Positions 1 through 9,458 are shown, numbered from the stretch's first letter. The stretch: DNA of 64,000 nt from Syntrophorhabdaceae bacterium (GCA_036504895.1 DASXUJ010000065.1:1-64000), one strand, 5' to 3'. Program-made: numbers and translations. Notes: generated from the letters alone by a model not told the origin.

Positions 1-2
1 CC

Positions 3-1862
3 GGATGGAACCATTATGCGGAAAAGGTATTCGGCTGGTCCTCATACGAGGCCGTGGGTAATGATTTCTTTATATTTACGGCTCCCCCTGCCCCATACGA
101 AACGCCTTCTCCCCTACCCGCCGCCGATGGCGTTCCCGTCCATGAGATAAGGACCCATTCGAATAAGCAAGGCAGCACGATCACTTGCGAGTGGAGCCAC
201 CACATCGGGAGAGATGGAAAAGGCACCATGACGGGCGCGGTCTCCGTGGGCAATGTTACCCGCGTTATGGGTGCAATCGAGCCGGCCGATGAGAGCTCCC
301 GTTTTCTTCAGGCCCTGATCGACTCTATTCCGGACCCTATCTATTATAAGGATGGGAACGGGAAGTACCTGAACTGCAACAAGGCCTTTGCCATGGTCCT
401 GGGGAAAGAGAGAGAGCAGATCGTGGGGAGGACCGTCTTCGATCTTCATCCCCTTGATCTTGCCCGCCATTACCAAGAAAAAGATTCCCAGCTTTTTCAG
501 AACCCGGGGGTGCAGACCTATGAGGCCTCTTTCATGTACGCCGACGGGATGAGGCACGACGTCATCTTTGTGAAGGGCACGTTCCTCGATAAAGAAGGTG
601 CGATCGGAGGGCTGATCGGGGTCATTCGCGACATTACCGAACGCAGAAGGGCGGAGACGAGACTCTCCGAATCGGAGGAGCGCTACCGTATCGCCATCGA
701 ACATTCCAACGACGGCGTCGGCATCCTGAAAGGGGACCACCATGTCTATGTAAATCAAAGGTATCTCGAGATATTCGGCTACGATAAGGTGGAAGAGCCG
801 CTCAAGAAAAATATATTCAATACCGTCCACCCCGATGATCGCGAGAAGGTGAGGGCAATAAATCGGGCGAGACAAAAGGGCGAGCCGGTTCCTTCCCGTT
901 ATGAATTCAAAGGCGTCCGAAAAGACGGGAGCCCCATCCACGTGGAAGTCTCGGCCACGGAAATCACGTACAGGGACGAGCCGGCGGGCCTCGTCTACTT
1001 AAGAGACGTCACGGAGCGCAAGATAGCCCTCGATAAGCTGCAGGAGAGCGAAAGCAAATACAGGACCCTCTTCGACCACGCCACCGCCGCGATCTTTATC
1101 GTAAAAGACGATCAATTCATAGACTGTAATCAAAAGGCGTTAACCGTGTTTGACTGTTCCAGGGAAGAAATAATGGCCCAAACCGCGTTTCGCTTTGCCC
1201 CTTCCGGTGAAGGTGAAGCCAAAGACCCTTCTCAAAGGTTACGGGAAAGATTTGCCGCGGCCCTCGCCGGTCAAACCCAGTTTTTCGAGTCAAAAGCCGT
1301 CAGATACGATGGGTCCCCTTTCGACGCAGAGATCAGCCTGAGCCGCATCGAGCTTGAGGGGGAGTATATGCTCCAGGTCATCATTCAGGATATTACCCAA
1401 CGGAAAGAGACCGAGCGGGAGCTCGAAACGAAATCCTTAAGCCTTGAAGAAGTGAACGTCGCCCTGAGGGTGCTTCTCCGGCAAAGGGAAAAGGATAAGA
1501 ATGAGGTCGGTGACCATATTCTGCGCAACGTCGAGGACCTCGTGCTCCCCTACATAGACATCTTGAAACAAAGAAGGATGGACGAGCAGCAGAACGCATA
1601 TCTGAATGTCCTCGAGATAAATCTGAAGAATATCATCTCTCCCTTTATGCACAGGCTGACGTCCGTGTTCGGTGGTTTTACCCCGGCTGAGATCAAAGTA
1701 GCAAACTTTATAAGGGAAGGTAAAACCATCAAGGAAATCGCCCGGATAATAGGGGTATCGGAGAGCTCCGTCAACACCCATCGGCAGCACATCAGGAATA
1801 AGCTCGGTCTCGCCAACCGAAAAACAAATCTGAGGACCTATCTCATGTCCCTCTCTAGATGA
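3..1862 (+). CDS. PAS-domain sensor with C-terminal LuxR-type HTH (5' partial)
   Basis: The frame is open to the left edge, and the first codons read like the end of a PAS domain (AEKVFGWSSYEAVG), so the gene starts outside the window and the ATG at 54 is internal. At least three more PAS domains follow, near residues 100-215, 222-335 and 347-460, each ending in a typical DITERK/DVTERK linker. The last about 60 residues form a LuxR/GerE helix-turn-helix (TPAEIKVANFIREGKTIKEI and a conserved SVNTHR-type recognition helix). No kinase domain is present, so it is probably a one-component, ligand- or redox-sensing transcription factor. The PAS ligand cannot be told from sequence. Confidence 0.9.
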   Translation, partial: GWNHYAEKVFGWSSYEAVGNDFFIFTAPPAPYETPSPLPAADGVPVHEIRTHSNKQGSTITCEWSHHIGRDGKGTMTGAVSVGNVTRVMGAIEPADESSRFLQALIDSIPDPIYYKDGNGKYLNCNKAFAMVLGKEREQIVGRTVFDLHPLDLARHYQEKDSQLFQNPGVQTYEASFMYADGMRHDVIFVKGTFLDKEGAIGGLIGVIRDITERRRAETRLSESEERYRIAIEHSNDGVGILKGDHHVYVNQRYLEIFGYDKVEEPLKKNIFNTVHPDDREKVRAINRARQKGEPVPSRYEFKGVRKDGSPIHVEVSATEITYRDEPAGLVYLRDVTERKIALDKLQESESKYRTLFDHATAAIFIVKDDQFIDCNQKALTVFDCSREEIMAQTAFRFAPSGEGEAKDPSQRLRERFAAALAGQTQFFESKAVRYDGSPFDAEISLSRIELEGEYMLQVIIQDITQRKETERELETKSLSLEEVNVALRVLLRQREKDKNEVGDHILRNVEDLVLPYIDILKQRRMDEQQNAYLNVLEINLKNIISPFMHRLTSVFGGFTPAEIKVANFIREGKTIKEIARIIGVSESSVNTHRQHIRNKLGLANRKTNLRTYLMSLSR

Positions 1863-1883
1863 TGATCTTTTATCATCATTTTC
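1859..1883 (+). terminator. weak AT-rich hairpin after the PAS/LuxR gene
   Basis: An 8-bp stem (ATGATGAT at 1859-1866, ATCATCAT at 1872-1879) with loop CTTTT overlaps the TGA stop codon and is followed by only four T residues. Its position fits a terminator, but the stem is AT-only apart from two pairs, so it may be weak. Confidence 0.4.
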
Positions 1884-2050
1884 TAATCATTTATTAATCG
1901 TCAATCCCCTGCTCTATCTGTGCTAGTATTATACTGAAAGGTCGAACGTGAACAAGGGATGGGTGTGAAGCGTGGTGTCTTTGCCGCTCGAAAAGATACG
2001 GGAAACATGGGGCGACAGGAGGCAAAGATAACGATGAGGGAGAGTGCATT

Positions 2051-2869
2051 ATGAAGAGCAGAATTATCGAGCGGGAAGAATTTTCATGGCCCGACAGGAG
2101 CACCCAACGGTACTGCACGGTCCGGGAGCGATATTTCCATGAAGGCAGGCCCGCGGGGCTTGCATCATCAGACAACGGGACCGGCTACACCGAAGGGATT
2201 CTGAATATTATGGATGTGAAACCGGAATGGACCGTGCTCGATATGGCCTGCGCCGACGGGGCACTTGCAATTGCCCTGGCAGAGCGGGTGAAACATGTGA
2301 CGGCCGTCGATTTTTCGGAAAACATGCTCGAAATCCTCAAGGCACGCCTTATCACCAAGTCCATCACAAACGTGAAACCTATTCACGGGCAATGGGAAGA
2401 CGACTGGAACGGCCTCGGGATCGGAATGCACGATGTTGCCGTGGCATCCCGTTCGGTCCGGGCGGACGACCTTCTCGACACGGTCCTCAAGCTCAATTCG
2501 TTTGCAAAAAAACGGGTATACCTCTCCACCGCGGTAGGGGACGGACCCTTTGACCGTGCAATTTATGAGGCGACAGGCAGAACACTGAATATGGGCCCCA
2601 GCTATACCTATGTCTATTACAACCTGATCTACCGGCGCATGGGCATCCTCGCCAATATCGCGTTCGTGAGAGAATCACGGGAGAATGAATGGTCCTCTCT
2701 CCAGGAGGCTCTGGACAGTCAAAAATGGATGTTCGGCGATCTGACCATGGAGGAAGACGAGAAGCTGAGACGCCATCTCGACCGCACCCTCATAGAGGCG
2801 GACGGCAGGTGGAGGCTTCCCTATGAGCGGGAATGCAGATGGGCCGTCATGTCGTGGGAGAAGGAGTAA
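2051..2869 (+). CDS. class I SAM-dependent methyltransferase
   Basis: 272 residues. The SAM-binding motif I sits near residue 60 (VLDMACADGALAIALAERV), followed by an acidic strand end (VTAVDFSENMLEILK) that would contact the ribose. This is the Methyltransf_11/25 arrangement. The GxGxG loop is degenerate (ACADGA), as in many small-molecule methyltransferases. The substrate cannot be inferred. It stands alone between the PAS/LuxR gene and convergent fabI. A TATTAT stretch near 1926 is a possible -10, without a convincing -35. Confidence 0.85.
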   Translation: MKSRIIEREEFSWPDRSTQRYCTVRERYFHEGRPAGLASSDNGTGYTEGILNIMDVKPEWTVLDMACADGALAIALAERVKHVTAVDFSENMLEILKARLITKSITNVKPIHGQWEDDWNGLGIGMHDVAVASRSVRADDLLDTVLKLNSFAKKRVYLSTAVGDGPFDRAIYEATGRTLNMGPSYTYVYYNLIYRRMGILANIAFVRESRENEWSSLQEALDSQKWMFGDLTMEEDEKLRRHLDRTLIEADGRWRLPYERECRWAVMSWEKE

Positions 2870-2894
2870 GGGTCCCGGGGACTCTCGCCGCACT

Positions 2895-3722
2895 TTAGCC
2901 CATGATGTGGTACCCTCCGTCTACGAAGTGAAGTCCCCCGGTGATGCTTCTCGACCGGTTGCTCACGAGGAAAGCCGCCAGGAACCCTACCTCTTCGATG
3001 GAGACGATGTGACGCTCGGGTGATACGGTCTCGGCCCGGGTGACAAGGTCGTCAAAATGGTCGATGCCCGAAGCGGCGCGCGTCCTGATCGGGCCGGGCG
3101 AGATGCTGTTGACCCTGATCCGCTCCGGACCCAACTCCGCAGCGAGGTACCTGACTACGCTCTCCAGGGCCGCCTTCACGGGCCCCATCACGTTGTAGTG
3201 CTCCACTACCTTTTCGGACCCGTAATAGGTGATCGTAAGCAGCGACCCTCCGTCGGTCATGAGAGGCTCACAGAGTCTCGCCATGCGGATGAACGAGTGG
3301 CATGACGTATCCATGGCAGTGAGAAAACCCTCGCGCGAGCTGTCCGCCACCCGTGCATGGAGGTCTTCCTTCGGCGCAAAGGCGATGGAGTGGAGGGCGA
3401 AATCGAGTTTCCCCCATGTTTCGTCTATCCTTTCGAATACCGCCTCAAGCTGGCCGGGGACCGTGACATCGCAGGGCATGATAATGGGACACCCCATTTC
3501 TTCGGCCAGGGGTCTCACATATCTTTCCGTCTTCTCATGAGAATAGGTAACGGCAAGTTCGGCCCCCAGGAGCCGGAACACGAGGCCGCATCCGTAAGCG
3601 ATGCTGTTTTCATTGGCCATGCCGAGGACCAGCCCCTTCTTCCCATTCAGAAAACTACTGAAGCCCGCCCCTATAATCTCCGCCAGTCCTTTTTTCCTCT
3701 CCTCCAAAGTGGTGCTCGTCAT
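2895..3722 (-). CDS. fabI: enoyl-[acyl-carrier-protein] reductase FabI
   Basis: 275 residues, an SDR-type enoyl-ACP reductase for the last step of fatty acid elongation. The FabI-specific nucleotide motif (GLVLGMANENSIAYG, residues 30-44) replaces the classic TGxxxGxG. The catalytic pair is Tyr176-x6-Lys183 (HYNVMGPVK), with the upstream aromatic at Tyr166/167 (TYYGSE). The ATG at 3722 is chosen because GGGAGGG lies about 5 bp upstream; the frame stays open further but has no better start. About 18 residues precede the Rossmann strand beyond the usual FabI length. It is monocistronic and convergent with the methyltransferase gene. Confidence 0.92.
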   Translation of the reverse strand: MTSTTLEERKKGLAEIIGAGFSSFLNGKKGLVLGMANENSIAYGCGLVFRLLGAELAVTYSHEKTERYVRPLAEEMGCPIIMPCDVTVPGQLEAVFERIDETWGKLDFALHSIAFAPKEDLHARVADSSREGFLTAMDTSCHSFIRMARLCEPLMTDGGSLLTITYYGSEKVVEHYNVMGPVKAALESVVRYLAAELGPERIRVNSISPGPIRTRAASGIDHFDDLVTRAETVSPERHIVSIEEVGFLAAFLVSNRSRSITGGLHFVDGGYHIMG

Positions 3723-3877
3723 AGGTCCCTCCCCGATTTTTTGTTGCCTTGATCCCGGGCCGATGAGGCACAACCGCCGCCGGTACGGACGAAGCAACGT
3801 CCCCGGTTGCCGGTGATGGAGCGCTTCCTGTTATCGATTCAAGGGCCGGTCCCTTGACTCGGCCGAAGGCCTTTATC

Positions 3878-3899
3878 ACTAACGACTAGCGACTGCCTT
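3878..3899. repeat. single GACTA-type repeat unit
   Basis: ACTAACGACTAGCGACTGCC matches the units at 51606-51692 and 52956-53083. It is intergenic, upstream of fabI. The function is unknown. Confidence 0.65.
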
Positions 3900-3975
3900 T
3901 ATTTAAATATAAGGCGAATGGTAGCCAATGTGTCGGCACATGTGAAGGTATTTTCGCGCTCGGCGGCCCTCCCAG

Positions 3976-4005
3976 TTGACAAGGGGCGGCCAAACCAATT
4001 ATTCT
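3976..4005 (+). promoter_or_regulatory. possible sigma70-type promoter
   Basis: TTGACA (3976-3981) and TATTCT (4000-4005) are separated by 18 bp and end 33 bp before the ATG at 4039. The -35 is perfect and the -10 matches four of six positions. Confidence 0.4.
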
Positions 4006-4038
4006 GATACCACTACTATATAATAAGAGGAGCGCCTC

Positions 4039-4392
4039 ATGATACGAGCGAAATTGTGGTTCCGGTGCGCGGCCATGCACGACCCCGTCACCCCGAAGGT
4101 GGTCCAGCCCGCGCTCGTGGGCTGGGAAGGCAAGCAGCGAAGGGTCGACCTCACGATCGAAAGGGCCTTCAACGGCGAAGAGCTGATCCGCCGGATGAAG
4201 GGGTGGGTGACTACCGATCCGGCAAAGGTCATTGCCGTGGTGAAGGAGCACGCCAAAATGAAGGTCCTCGACGATTCAGAGCTGGTCCTCGAGATGGAGG
4301 ACGAGGGGAATTATGAGGCACTTGAATCAGCCCTCAAAGCGGCCTTCGCCGGCGAGGTAGATATAGAGCGAATTCAAAAAAAGCGCCTCTAG
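4039..4392 (+). CDS. small protein of unknown function
   Basis: 117 residues, not recognised. AGAGGAG sits 8-10 bp upstream of the ATG at 4039. The protein looks soluble, mixed alpha/beta and highly charged, with no signal peptide or transmembrane segment. The second half is rich in Glu and Lys (VVKEHAKMKVLDDSELVLEM). A second in-frame ATG at 4075 (MHDPVTPKVV) lacks a ribosome-binding site. It stands alone before the MBOAT operon. Codon use resembles its neighbours, so it is probably a real gene. Confidence 0.6.
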   Translation: MIRAKLWFRCAAMHDPVTPKVVQPALVGWEGKQRRVDLTIERAFNGEELIRRMKGWVTTDPAKVIAVVKEHAKMKVLDDSELVLEMEDEGNYEALESALKAAFAGEVDIERIQKKRL

Positions 4393-4561
4393 GCGTGCAT
4401 ATTGTCCCTTCGACAGCTCGGGCACGTGGGGAAACGCGCCGCTCTTTGCCGGCCCACGGGGGTTTACCAAATATATCCGGAAGGGCCGGACCGCTCCTTC
4501 GCCTTCCGTGGCCGTTTCCTGCGGCAATTCACGCGTTCGATTTTGCATCTTCAATTTTGCG

Positions 4562-4589
4562 TTGACTTCTCCCCCTCATGTGATAAAAT
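4562..4589 (+). promoter_or_regulatory. sigma70-type promoter of the MBOAT/SGNH pair
   Basis: TTGACT (4562-4567), a 16-bp spacer and TAAAAT (4584-4589) lie 41 bp before the ATG at 4631. Confidence 0.65.
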
Positions 4590-4630
4590 GAAAGGCTTCA
4601 TCAATCCTTTTTCACTGACCTCACGAGGCT

Positions 4631-6097
4631 ATGTTATTTAATTCACTAGATTTTCTCATTTTTTTCGCCCTTACCGCCATCGGATTTTTTGCCATACCGG
4701 AACGTTTCCGGTGGGCCCTCCTGCTTCTTGCCAGCTATGTCCTCTATATGTCATGGGAGCCTGCTTATACGGTGCTTCTCGCCGCCCTTACCCTTTTCAA
4801 TTATTATGCGGCCCTCCGTATCGCGAGGGCGCAATCGGTGCGCGAGAAAAAGACGGCACTCATCCTCAGCCTCCTTTCGAATGCGGGCCTTCTCTTCCTC
4901 TTCAAATACCTAGGACTCTTCTCCCTTTCCGTTCAAGCCCTGTGCAGGTCTCTCAATATGACAGTGGCGATCCCGGTTGTCTCCCTGGCGCTCCCCGTGG
5001 GAATCTCCTTTTACACGCTCAAGATAATGAACTATACCGTCGATGTCTACCGGGGGAAGGTGGAGCCTGAAAGGAGACTCGGCTTTTTTGCCCTTTATGC
5101 GGCTTTCTTCCCCCAACTGCTTGCCGGGCCCATTGACCGGGCCGCCAAGCTCCTTCCCCAGTTCCATGAGAAGACCGGATTTGACTACCAGCGGGTAAGG
5201 GACGGGCTGGCCCTTATGCTGTGGGGATTCTTTCAAAAGATGGTCATCGCCGACAATCTGGCCGTCATGGTGGATAAGGTCTACGACAATCCCGCCCTCC
5301 ACGGGGCGCCGGTCCTTGCCCTCGCGAGCCTGTTATTCACCTTTCAGATATACTGCGATTTTTCCGGTTATTCCGATATTGCCATAGGGGCAGCAAGGGT
5401 CTTTGGCTACAAATCGATGCAGAATTTCGATCGTCCTTACTTCTCCGCCTCCATTCCGGAATTCTGGAGACGATGGCATATTTCCCTTTCCACCTGGTTC
5501 AGGGATTACCTCTATATCCCGCTGGGAGGCAATCGAGGCTCCCGTGCCCGCTGGTACATGAATCTCATGATCGTCTTTCTCGTGAGCGGCCTGTGGCATG
5601 GCGCCAACTGGACCTTTGTGGTATGGGGCGCCATCCATGGATGCTTCTACGTGATCTCTACCCTGACTCTGGGCGTGCGGGAGCGGATCGCGGTCCTTAC
5701 GGGCCTGGCGCGCGTACCATCGGTCCACAAAGGGCTGCGGGTGGCGATTACCTTCTGCCTCGTCACCTTTGCCTTCATATTCTTCAGGGCCCCCACCCTA
5801 TCTCATGGTGTGACGATCGTAGAGCGGCTCGTGACGGGATGGGGCGGCACATTCGGGCAAGACGGCGCAGGCGCCTTGATGGCCTTTATCCGGTCCAATT
5901 TTTTCGAATTTTCAGTCGGTCTCCTCTCCGTGGCGCTTATGGAGACGGTCCACCTGGTGCAGGACAGGCCGAAAGCGAGGGATATGTTCCGGAGCGGTCC
6001 GGCATGGGTACGCTGGCCCCTCTATTACGGCCTTATTGCGGCGGTCCTCCTTTTGGGCAGTTTCGGCTCCCGGCAATTTATATACTTTCAGTTCTAG
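4631..6097 (+). CDS. MBOAT-family O-acyltransferase (AlgI/DltB-like)
   Basis: 488 residues with about ten hydrophobic segments. It carries the AlgI-type signature STWFRDYLYIPLGGNRG near residue 290, followed by the MBOAT catalytic histidine in SGLWHGANWTF near residue 320. Family members move an acyl group from a cytoplasmic donor across the inner membrane for O-acylation of an exopolysaccharide, teichoic acid or similar glycan. It is followed directly by an SGNH/AlgX-like gene, the usual pairing. No polymer biosynthesis genes are nearby, so the glycan acceptor is unknown. GAGG lies just before the ATG. Confidence 0.93.
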   Translation: MLFNSLDFLIFFALTAIGFFAIPERFRWALLLLASYVLYMSWEPAYTVLLAALTLFNYYAALRIARAQSVREKKTALILSLLSNAGLLFLFKYLGLFSLSVQALCRSLNMTVAIPVVSLALPVGISFYTLKIMNYTVDVYRGKVEPERRLGFFALYAAFFPQLLAGPIDRAAKLLPQFHEKTGFDYQRVRDGLALMLWGFFQKMVIADNLAVMVDKVYDNPALHGAPVLALASLLFTFQIYCDFSGYSDIAIGAARVFGYKSMQNFDRPYFSASIPEFWRRWHISLSTWFRDYLYIPLGGNRGSRARWYMNLMIVFLVSGLWHGANWTFVVWGAIHGCFYVISTLTLGVRERIAVLTGLARVPSVHKGLRVAITFCLVTFAFIFFRAPTLSHGVTIVERLVTGWGGTFGQDGAGALMAFIRSNFFEFSVGLLSVALMETVHLVQDRPKARDMFRSGPAWVRWPLYYGLIAAVLLLGSFGSRQFIYFQF

Positions 6098-6106
6098 GTG
6101 GGCAGG

Positions 6107-7234
6107 ATGAAACGGTTCGTTCTTAGAATTTTGCTTTTCCTGGTCCCCTTCGCGGCCCTGCTTGCGATCGAGATTTTTCTGCTTCCTATCGACTTTTTTA
6201 CCTTCAGGGTATGGGAAGCCTTGAAAACGGACAGCATGAGCAAATACCTGCCGGGCTATTTCTACCCGGACATGAGCGTTACTAAAGTGGAGGAAGGAGA
6301 TCTCGGGCACCATTCAGTCAATGGAGTGAAACGAAGGGTAGAGTGGAGGACGGACCGGGGCGGCTACCGGAACTCGTGGCCCGCGAGCGAATGTGGGACG
6401 CTCATCATCGGCGATTCGAATGGCGTGGGCACCGGCCTTACCCAGGAAGATACGCCGGCCCGTGCCCTGGCGCGTGAGCTCGGGGCAAAGGTCTACAGCT
6501 TCGCCCCCGGCTCGGTGAATGCCTATTTGAAGGAGCAGCGTTTTCTCGATCACCCTCCCTCCCTCGTGATACTCCTGTCCATAGAGCGACAGGTCGTGAC
6601 GCTCAGGCCGGTAAAGAAAGAGCTCGTCTCCCCGTCCGCCTTCGAACGTCAACTCATCCGGGCACGCTCCCTCATGTCGGAAAACCGGATGGTCGAAAAG
6701 GTCGCCATACCCGTTGACAGGGCTTTCAAGGCGATCATGCTCCATTATGTACGGGCCGAGATCAGACGGAACCTCTCCTTATCCACCCCCGGCGGAGGAA
6801 AAGGGGAAGGGCAAAAGAGGGTACTCTTTCTCCCCCCGGGACTCTTCGGTCACGAGGTACCCGAGGCGCTCCTCAAGGAAAGCGTGAAAGTGATTGCAGG
6901 GTACCGGGACGCGTTCGAGCGGCGGGGAGTCCGCTTTCTCTTTCTTCCCATTCCGGATAAGGAGAATATCTACCATGACCTCGTTCCCCTGAAAGAGAAA
7001 CCTCTTTTTCTGACCCGCCTCGTACCGGCACTTCGAAAGGAAGGGATAGAGACGGTCGATGTCCTGAACGCCTTTGAGGGGACCTACCGTGAGAATGGTC
7101 CCGAACTCTACCTGTCGGACGATACCCATTGGGGTGCGGAAGGCGTAAGGATCGCGGCAAGGCTCATAAAACAGGAAATTGCCGGAAAGGCCCCGTTGGC
7201 AGGCGCGGCGGGCGGGATGTCGAAAACCCCCTGA
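6107..7234 (+). CDS. SGNH/AlgX-AlgJ-like acetyltransferase partner of MBOAT
   Basis: 375 residues. One N-terminal hydrophobic segment (FVLRILLFLVPFAALLAIEI) anchors or exports it. The SGNH nucleophile block is IIGDSNGVGTG near residue 100, with Ser in GDSN. The catalytic Asp-His pair is DDTHWGAEGVR near residue 345. Such proteins receive the acyl group from the MBOAT protein and transfer it to the glycan in the periplasm. A GTG at 6098 directly follows the MBOAT stop, but the ATG at 6107 behind GGGCAGG is the better start. It is translationally coupled to the preceding gene. Confidence 0.85.
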   Translation: MKRFVLRILLFLVPFAALLAIEIFLLPIDFFTFRVWEALKTDSMSKYLPGYFYPDMSVTKVEEGDLGHHSVNGVKRRVEWRTDRGGYRNSWPASECGTLIIGDSNGVGTGLTQEDTPARALARELGAKVYSFAPGSVNAYLKEQRFLDHPPSLVILLSIERQVVTLRPVKKELVSPSAFERQLIRARSLMSENRMVEKVAIPVDRAFKAIMLHYVRAEIRRNLSLSTPGGGKGEGQKRVLFLPPGLFGHEVPEALLKESVKVIAGYRDAFERRGVRFLFLPIPDKENIYHDLVPLKEKPLFLTRLVPALRKEGIETVDVLNAFEGTYRENGPELYLSDDTHWGAEGVRIAARLIKQEIAGKAPLAGAAGGMSKTP

Positions 7235-7267
7235 AAAACTAATATTTATTCGTACCCGTGGGAGATG

Positions 7268-8593
7268 TTACTTCCCCGTGATATGCTCGTAAAACTCTTT
7301 GAGGTTTTTGAGAGTCACTATGTCCATACCGTCCATTTTCTCCATGCTCCTCGGACAGAATATCTTGGTGATGCCCAGCCGCTCGCACTCCTTCACCCTC
7401 GCCTCGATACCCGCCACCCTTCTCACCTCTCCCGTGAGGCCCACCTCTCCGACCAGGGCCGTATCTTTGCCGAGGCTCCGGTCAAGAAAGCTCGACAAAA
7501 TCGCGGCGGCCACAGCGAGGTCTATGGCCGTCTCGGTGACCTTCATGCCGCTCGTCACGTTGACGTAGATATCCCTGTCGAAAAGGGTCTTGCCGAGTAC
7601 CTTCTCGATTACGGCAATGAGGATGTAGAGCCGGTTCATATCGTATCCCAGGGAGAGTCGCTTGGGCATGGCGAAATTGGTCTTCGGCGTGATGGCCTGC
7701 ACTTCCAGTATAAGGGGCCTCGATCCCGAGATATAGGGGAAAAGCGTACTGCCCGGGCCGATCTCGCCCCTCTCGGCAACGAAAAACTGGGAGGCGTTCT
7801 CCACGCTGATGAGCCCTTCCTTTTGCATCTGAAATATGCCGACTTCATCGACGGAGCCATACCTGTTCTTTATCGCCCGGAGCATTCTGTATGGCAGGGT
7901 CTTGTCCCCCTCGAAATAGAGCACCGTGTCGACCATGTGCTCGAGGATCTTCGGCCCTGCGATGGCCCCTTCTTTCGTGACATGGCCGATGAAGACGTGG
8001 GCCGTTTCCTTCCGTTTCATCTCCCGAATGAGTCTGGACGAAACGTCCTTGATCTGGCTCGGGCTGCCCGGAAGCATGGGCAGTCTTGGATTATAGATCG
8101 ACTGGATGGAGTCGATGATGACGAGGCCGTAGGAGGCCTCCTCGATGGCCGTGAGGATATCTTCCATGCTGCTCGTGGTGAGCATGGGGAAAGGATGGGA
8201 GAGCATGAGTCTTCGTCTTCGCGAGGAGAGCTGCCTTAAGGACTCCTCCCCCGACACGTAGAGAACCCCATGTCCGAGCTCCACCATCTTCGATGCGATT
8301 TCGAAACAGAGGGTGGTTTTGCCTATTCCCGGGTCTCCCCCGAGGAGGATCGATGAGCCCCGGGTGAGACCGCCTCCCAAGACGCGGTCCATCTCCTCGA
8401 TACCGAGGACCACCCGCTCCTCGATAAAATCCTCTTCCCTTACCAGTACGGGCTTCTCCGGGGCTTCGATCGACCCGCTCTCGGCCCTGAACTCCTTGAC
8501 CGTCTCCCAATTCCCGCACCGCGGGCATCTGCCGAGCCATTTCGAGGTCTCATACCCGCACTCGTCGCACATAAAGGCGGTTTTTTTAGCCAT
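7268..8593 (-). CDS. radA: DNA repair protein RadA
   Basis: 441 residues, full length. A zinc finger (Cys9, Cys12, Cys23, Cys26), a Walker A box (GGDPGIGKTT, residues 85-94), the RadA-specific KNRYG motif (242-246) and a C-terminal Lon-protease-like domain are all present. RadA is a RecA-like branch-migration helicase in recombinational repair. The ATG at 8593 is chosen because the zinc finger starts directly after it. The start overlaps the end of the upstream isomerase gene by 8 bp, so the two are co-transcribed. It is the last gene of the long minus-strand run starting with the benzoyl-CoA genes. Confidence 0.97.
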   Translation of the reverse strand: MAKKTAFMCDECGYETSKWLGRCPRCGNWETVKEFRAESGSIEAPEKPVLVREEDFIEERVVLGIEEMDRVLGGGLTRGSSILLGGDPGIGKTTLCFEIASKMVELGHGVLYVSGEESLRQLSSRRRRLMLSHPFPMLTTSSMEDILTAIEEASYGLVIIDSIQSIYNPRLPMLPGSPSQIKDVSSRLIREMKRKETAHVFIGHVTKEGAIAGPKILEHMVDTVLYFEGDKTLPYRMLRAIKNRYGSVDEVGIFQMQKEGLISVENASQFFVAERGEIGPGSTLFPYISGSRPLILEVQAITPKTNFAMPKRLSLGYDMNRLYILIAVIEKVLGKTLFDRDIYVNVTSGMKVTETAIDLAVAAAILSSFLDRSLGKDTALVGEVGLTGEVRRVAGIEARVKECERLGITKIFCPRSMEKMDGMDIVTLKNLKEFYEHITGK

Positions 8594-9428
8594 TGCGCGA
8601 TACGCCCAGGTGAAGTTTGAGAAGAGATGCCTGATATTCGAGCATTTTGACGAGCCATGGCCTCGTCTTCGGCAGCTCATGGGGGGCCAGCTCCAGGGTC
8701 ACGTATTCGTCGTACCCGAGCCTTCGGGCCGTATTCAGCAGCTTGGCCACGGGAAGGTCCCCTCTGCCGAGAAAAAGGTGGCTTTTGTAGCCGCCATAAT
8801 CGCTTATATGAATATTTTTCAGCCGCCCGGTGGAGAAGAATTTGAGAAAGGCCGCCACCACATCACCCCCGAAAGTGCCGAGATGGGTCGTATCGAAGGT
8901 GAAATAGAGGTTCCTCTCCATCCCGAAGGAGATGAGGTCTTCGTAGGCATTGAGCACGTAAGGGGCAAGCATGAGCCGCTTGCCCAGAAGGGGCATATTC
9001 TCGACTGCAAGGGAACACCCCCGGCATTCGAATTCCTCCTGAAAATCCTTTACTTTTTTGAACCAGCGGAAGAATTTCATCTCCATACTGTACCACGAAG
9101 GGGGATGGAAGTTCACTACCCCGGCCCCGAGAATGGAGCCTATTTCAAGGGTGCGGGAAAGGATCTCCTGTGATGAGCCCCAGGACCTCATTTTCGCGAA
9201 GGGTGCGTGCACCGAATATACGGGGAGTATGTCAAGACATTCCCGGACTTTGTCGATAAAGCGCGGATCGTTGAAACGGCTGTCGATCACGAGGTCGCAG
9301 CCCTCGAAGCCCGCTTCCCCGGCTATGGTGAAGATATCCCTGATCGGCAGGTAATAGAGACAGCCGGTAGAGAAGAGTATCTTCACTTTGGCGCTTTTAC
9401 CCGACTCGTGACGCAGGGAGGTAGGCAA
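8586..9428 (-). CDS. sugar phosphate isomerase/epimerase-like TIM barrel protein
   Basis: 280 residues of the AP endonuclease 2/xylose isomerase-like TIM barrel family. Recognisable blocks are VYSVHAPFAKMRSWG, VNFHPPSW, LAVENMP, LYFTFDTTHLG and YVTLELAP, which supply the His, Glu and Asp metal ligands. The substrate is unknown; relatives act on sugars, inosose or nucleic acid abasic sites. The start is uncertain: the frame opens with TTG at 9428, and a GTG at 9386 (VKILFST) is where the barrel begins. Neither has a strong ribosome-binding site. It lies between the M24 peptidase and radA, overlapping radA by 8 bp. Confidence 0.8.
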   Translation of the reverse strand: MPTSLRHESGKSAKVKILFSTGCLYYLPIRDIFTIAGEAGFEGCDLVIDSRFNDPRFIDKVRECLDILPVYSVHAPFAKMRSWGSSQEILSRTLEIGSILGAGVVNFHPPSWYSMEMKFFRWFKKVKDFQEEFECRGCSLAVENMPLLGKRLMLAPYVLNAYEDLISFGMERNLYFTFDTTHLGTFGGDVVAAFLKFFSTGRLKNIHISDYGGYKSHLFLGRGDLPVAKLLNTARRLGYDEYVTLELAPHELPKTRPWLVKMLEYQASLLKLHLGVSRNG

Positions 9429-9458
9429 TACTGCCGCGGAGGGACGCGCAATGAACCG

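Larger units (their letters stand above)
3723..4038. other. divergent intergenic region with one short repeat
   Basis: This 316-bp gap lies between divergent fabI and a small unknown gene. No coding signal was seen. It contains one copy of the GACTA repeat (3878-3899) and a TTGACA at 3976-3981, 18 bp before TATTCT, which could serve the downstream gene on the plus strand. Confidence 0.6.

Noticed and set aside
114-941. Long antisense ORF inside the PAS/LuxR gene
   Set aside because: It is the mirror frame of a clearly coding PAS region; several such shadows exist across the window in GC-rich genes.
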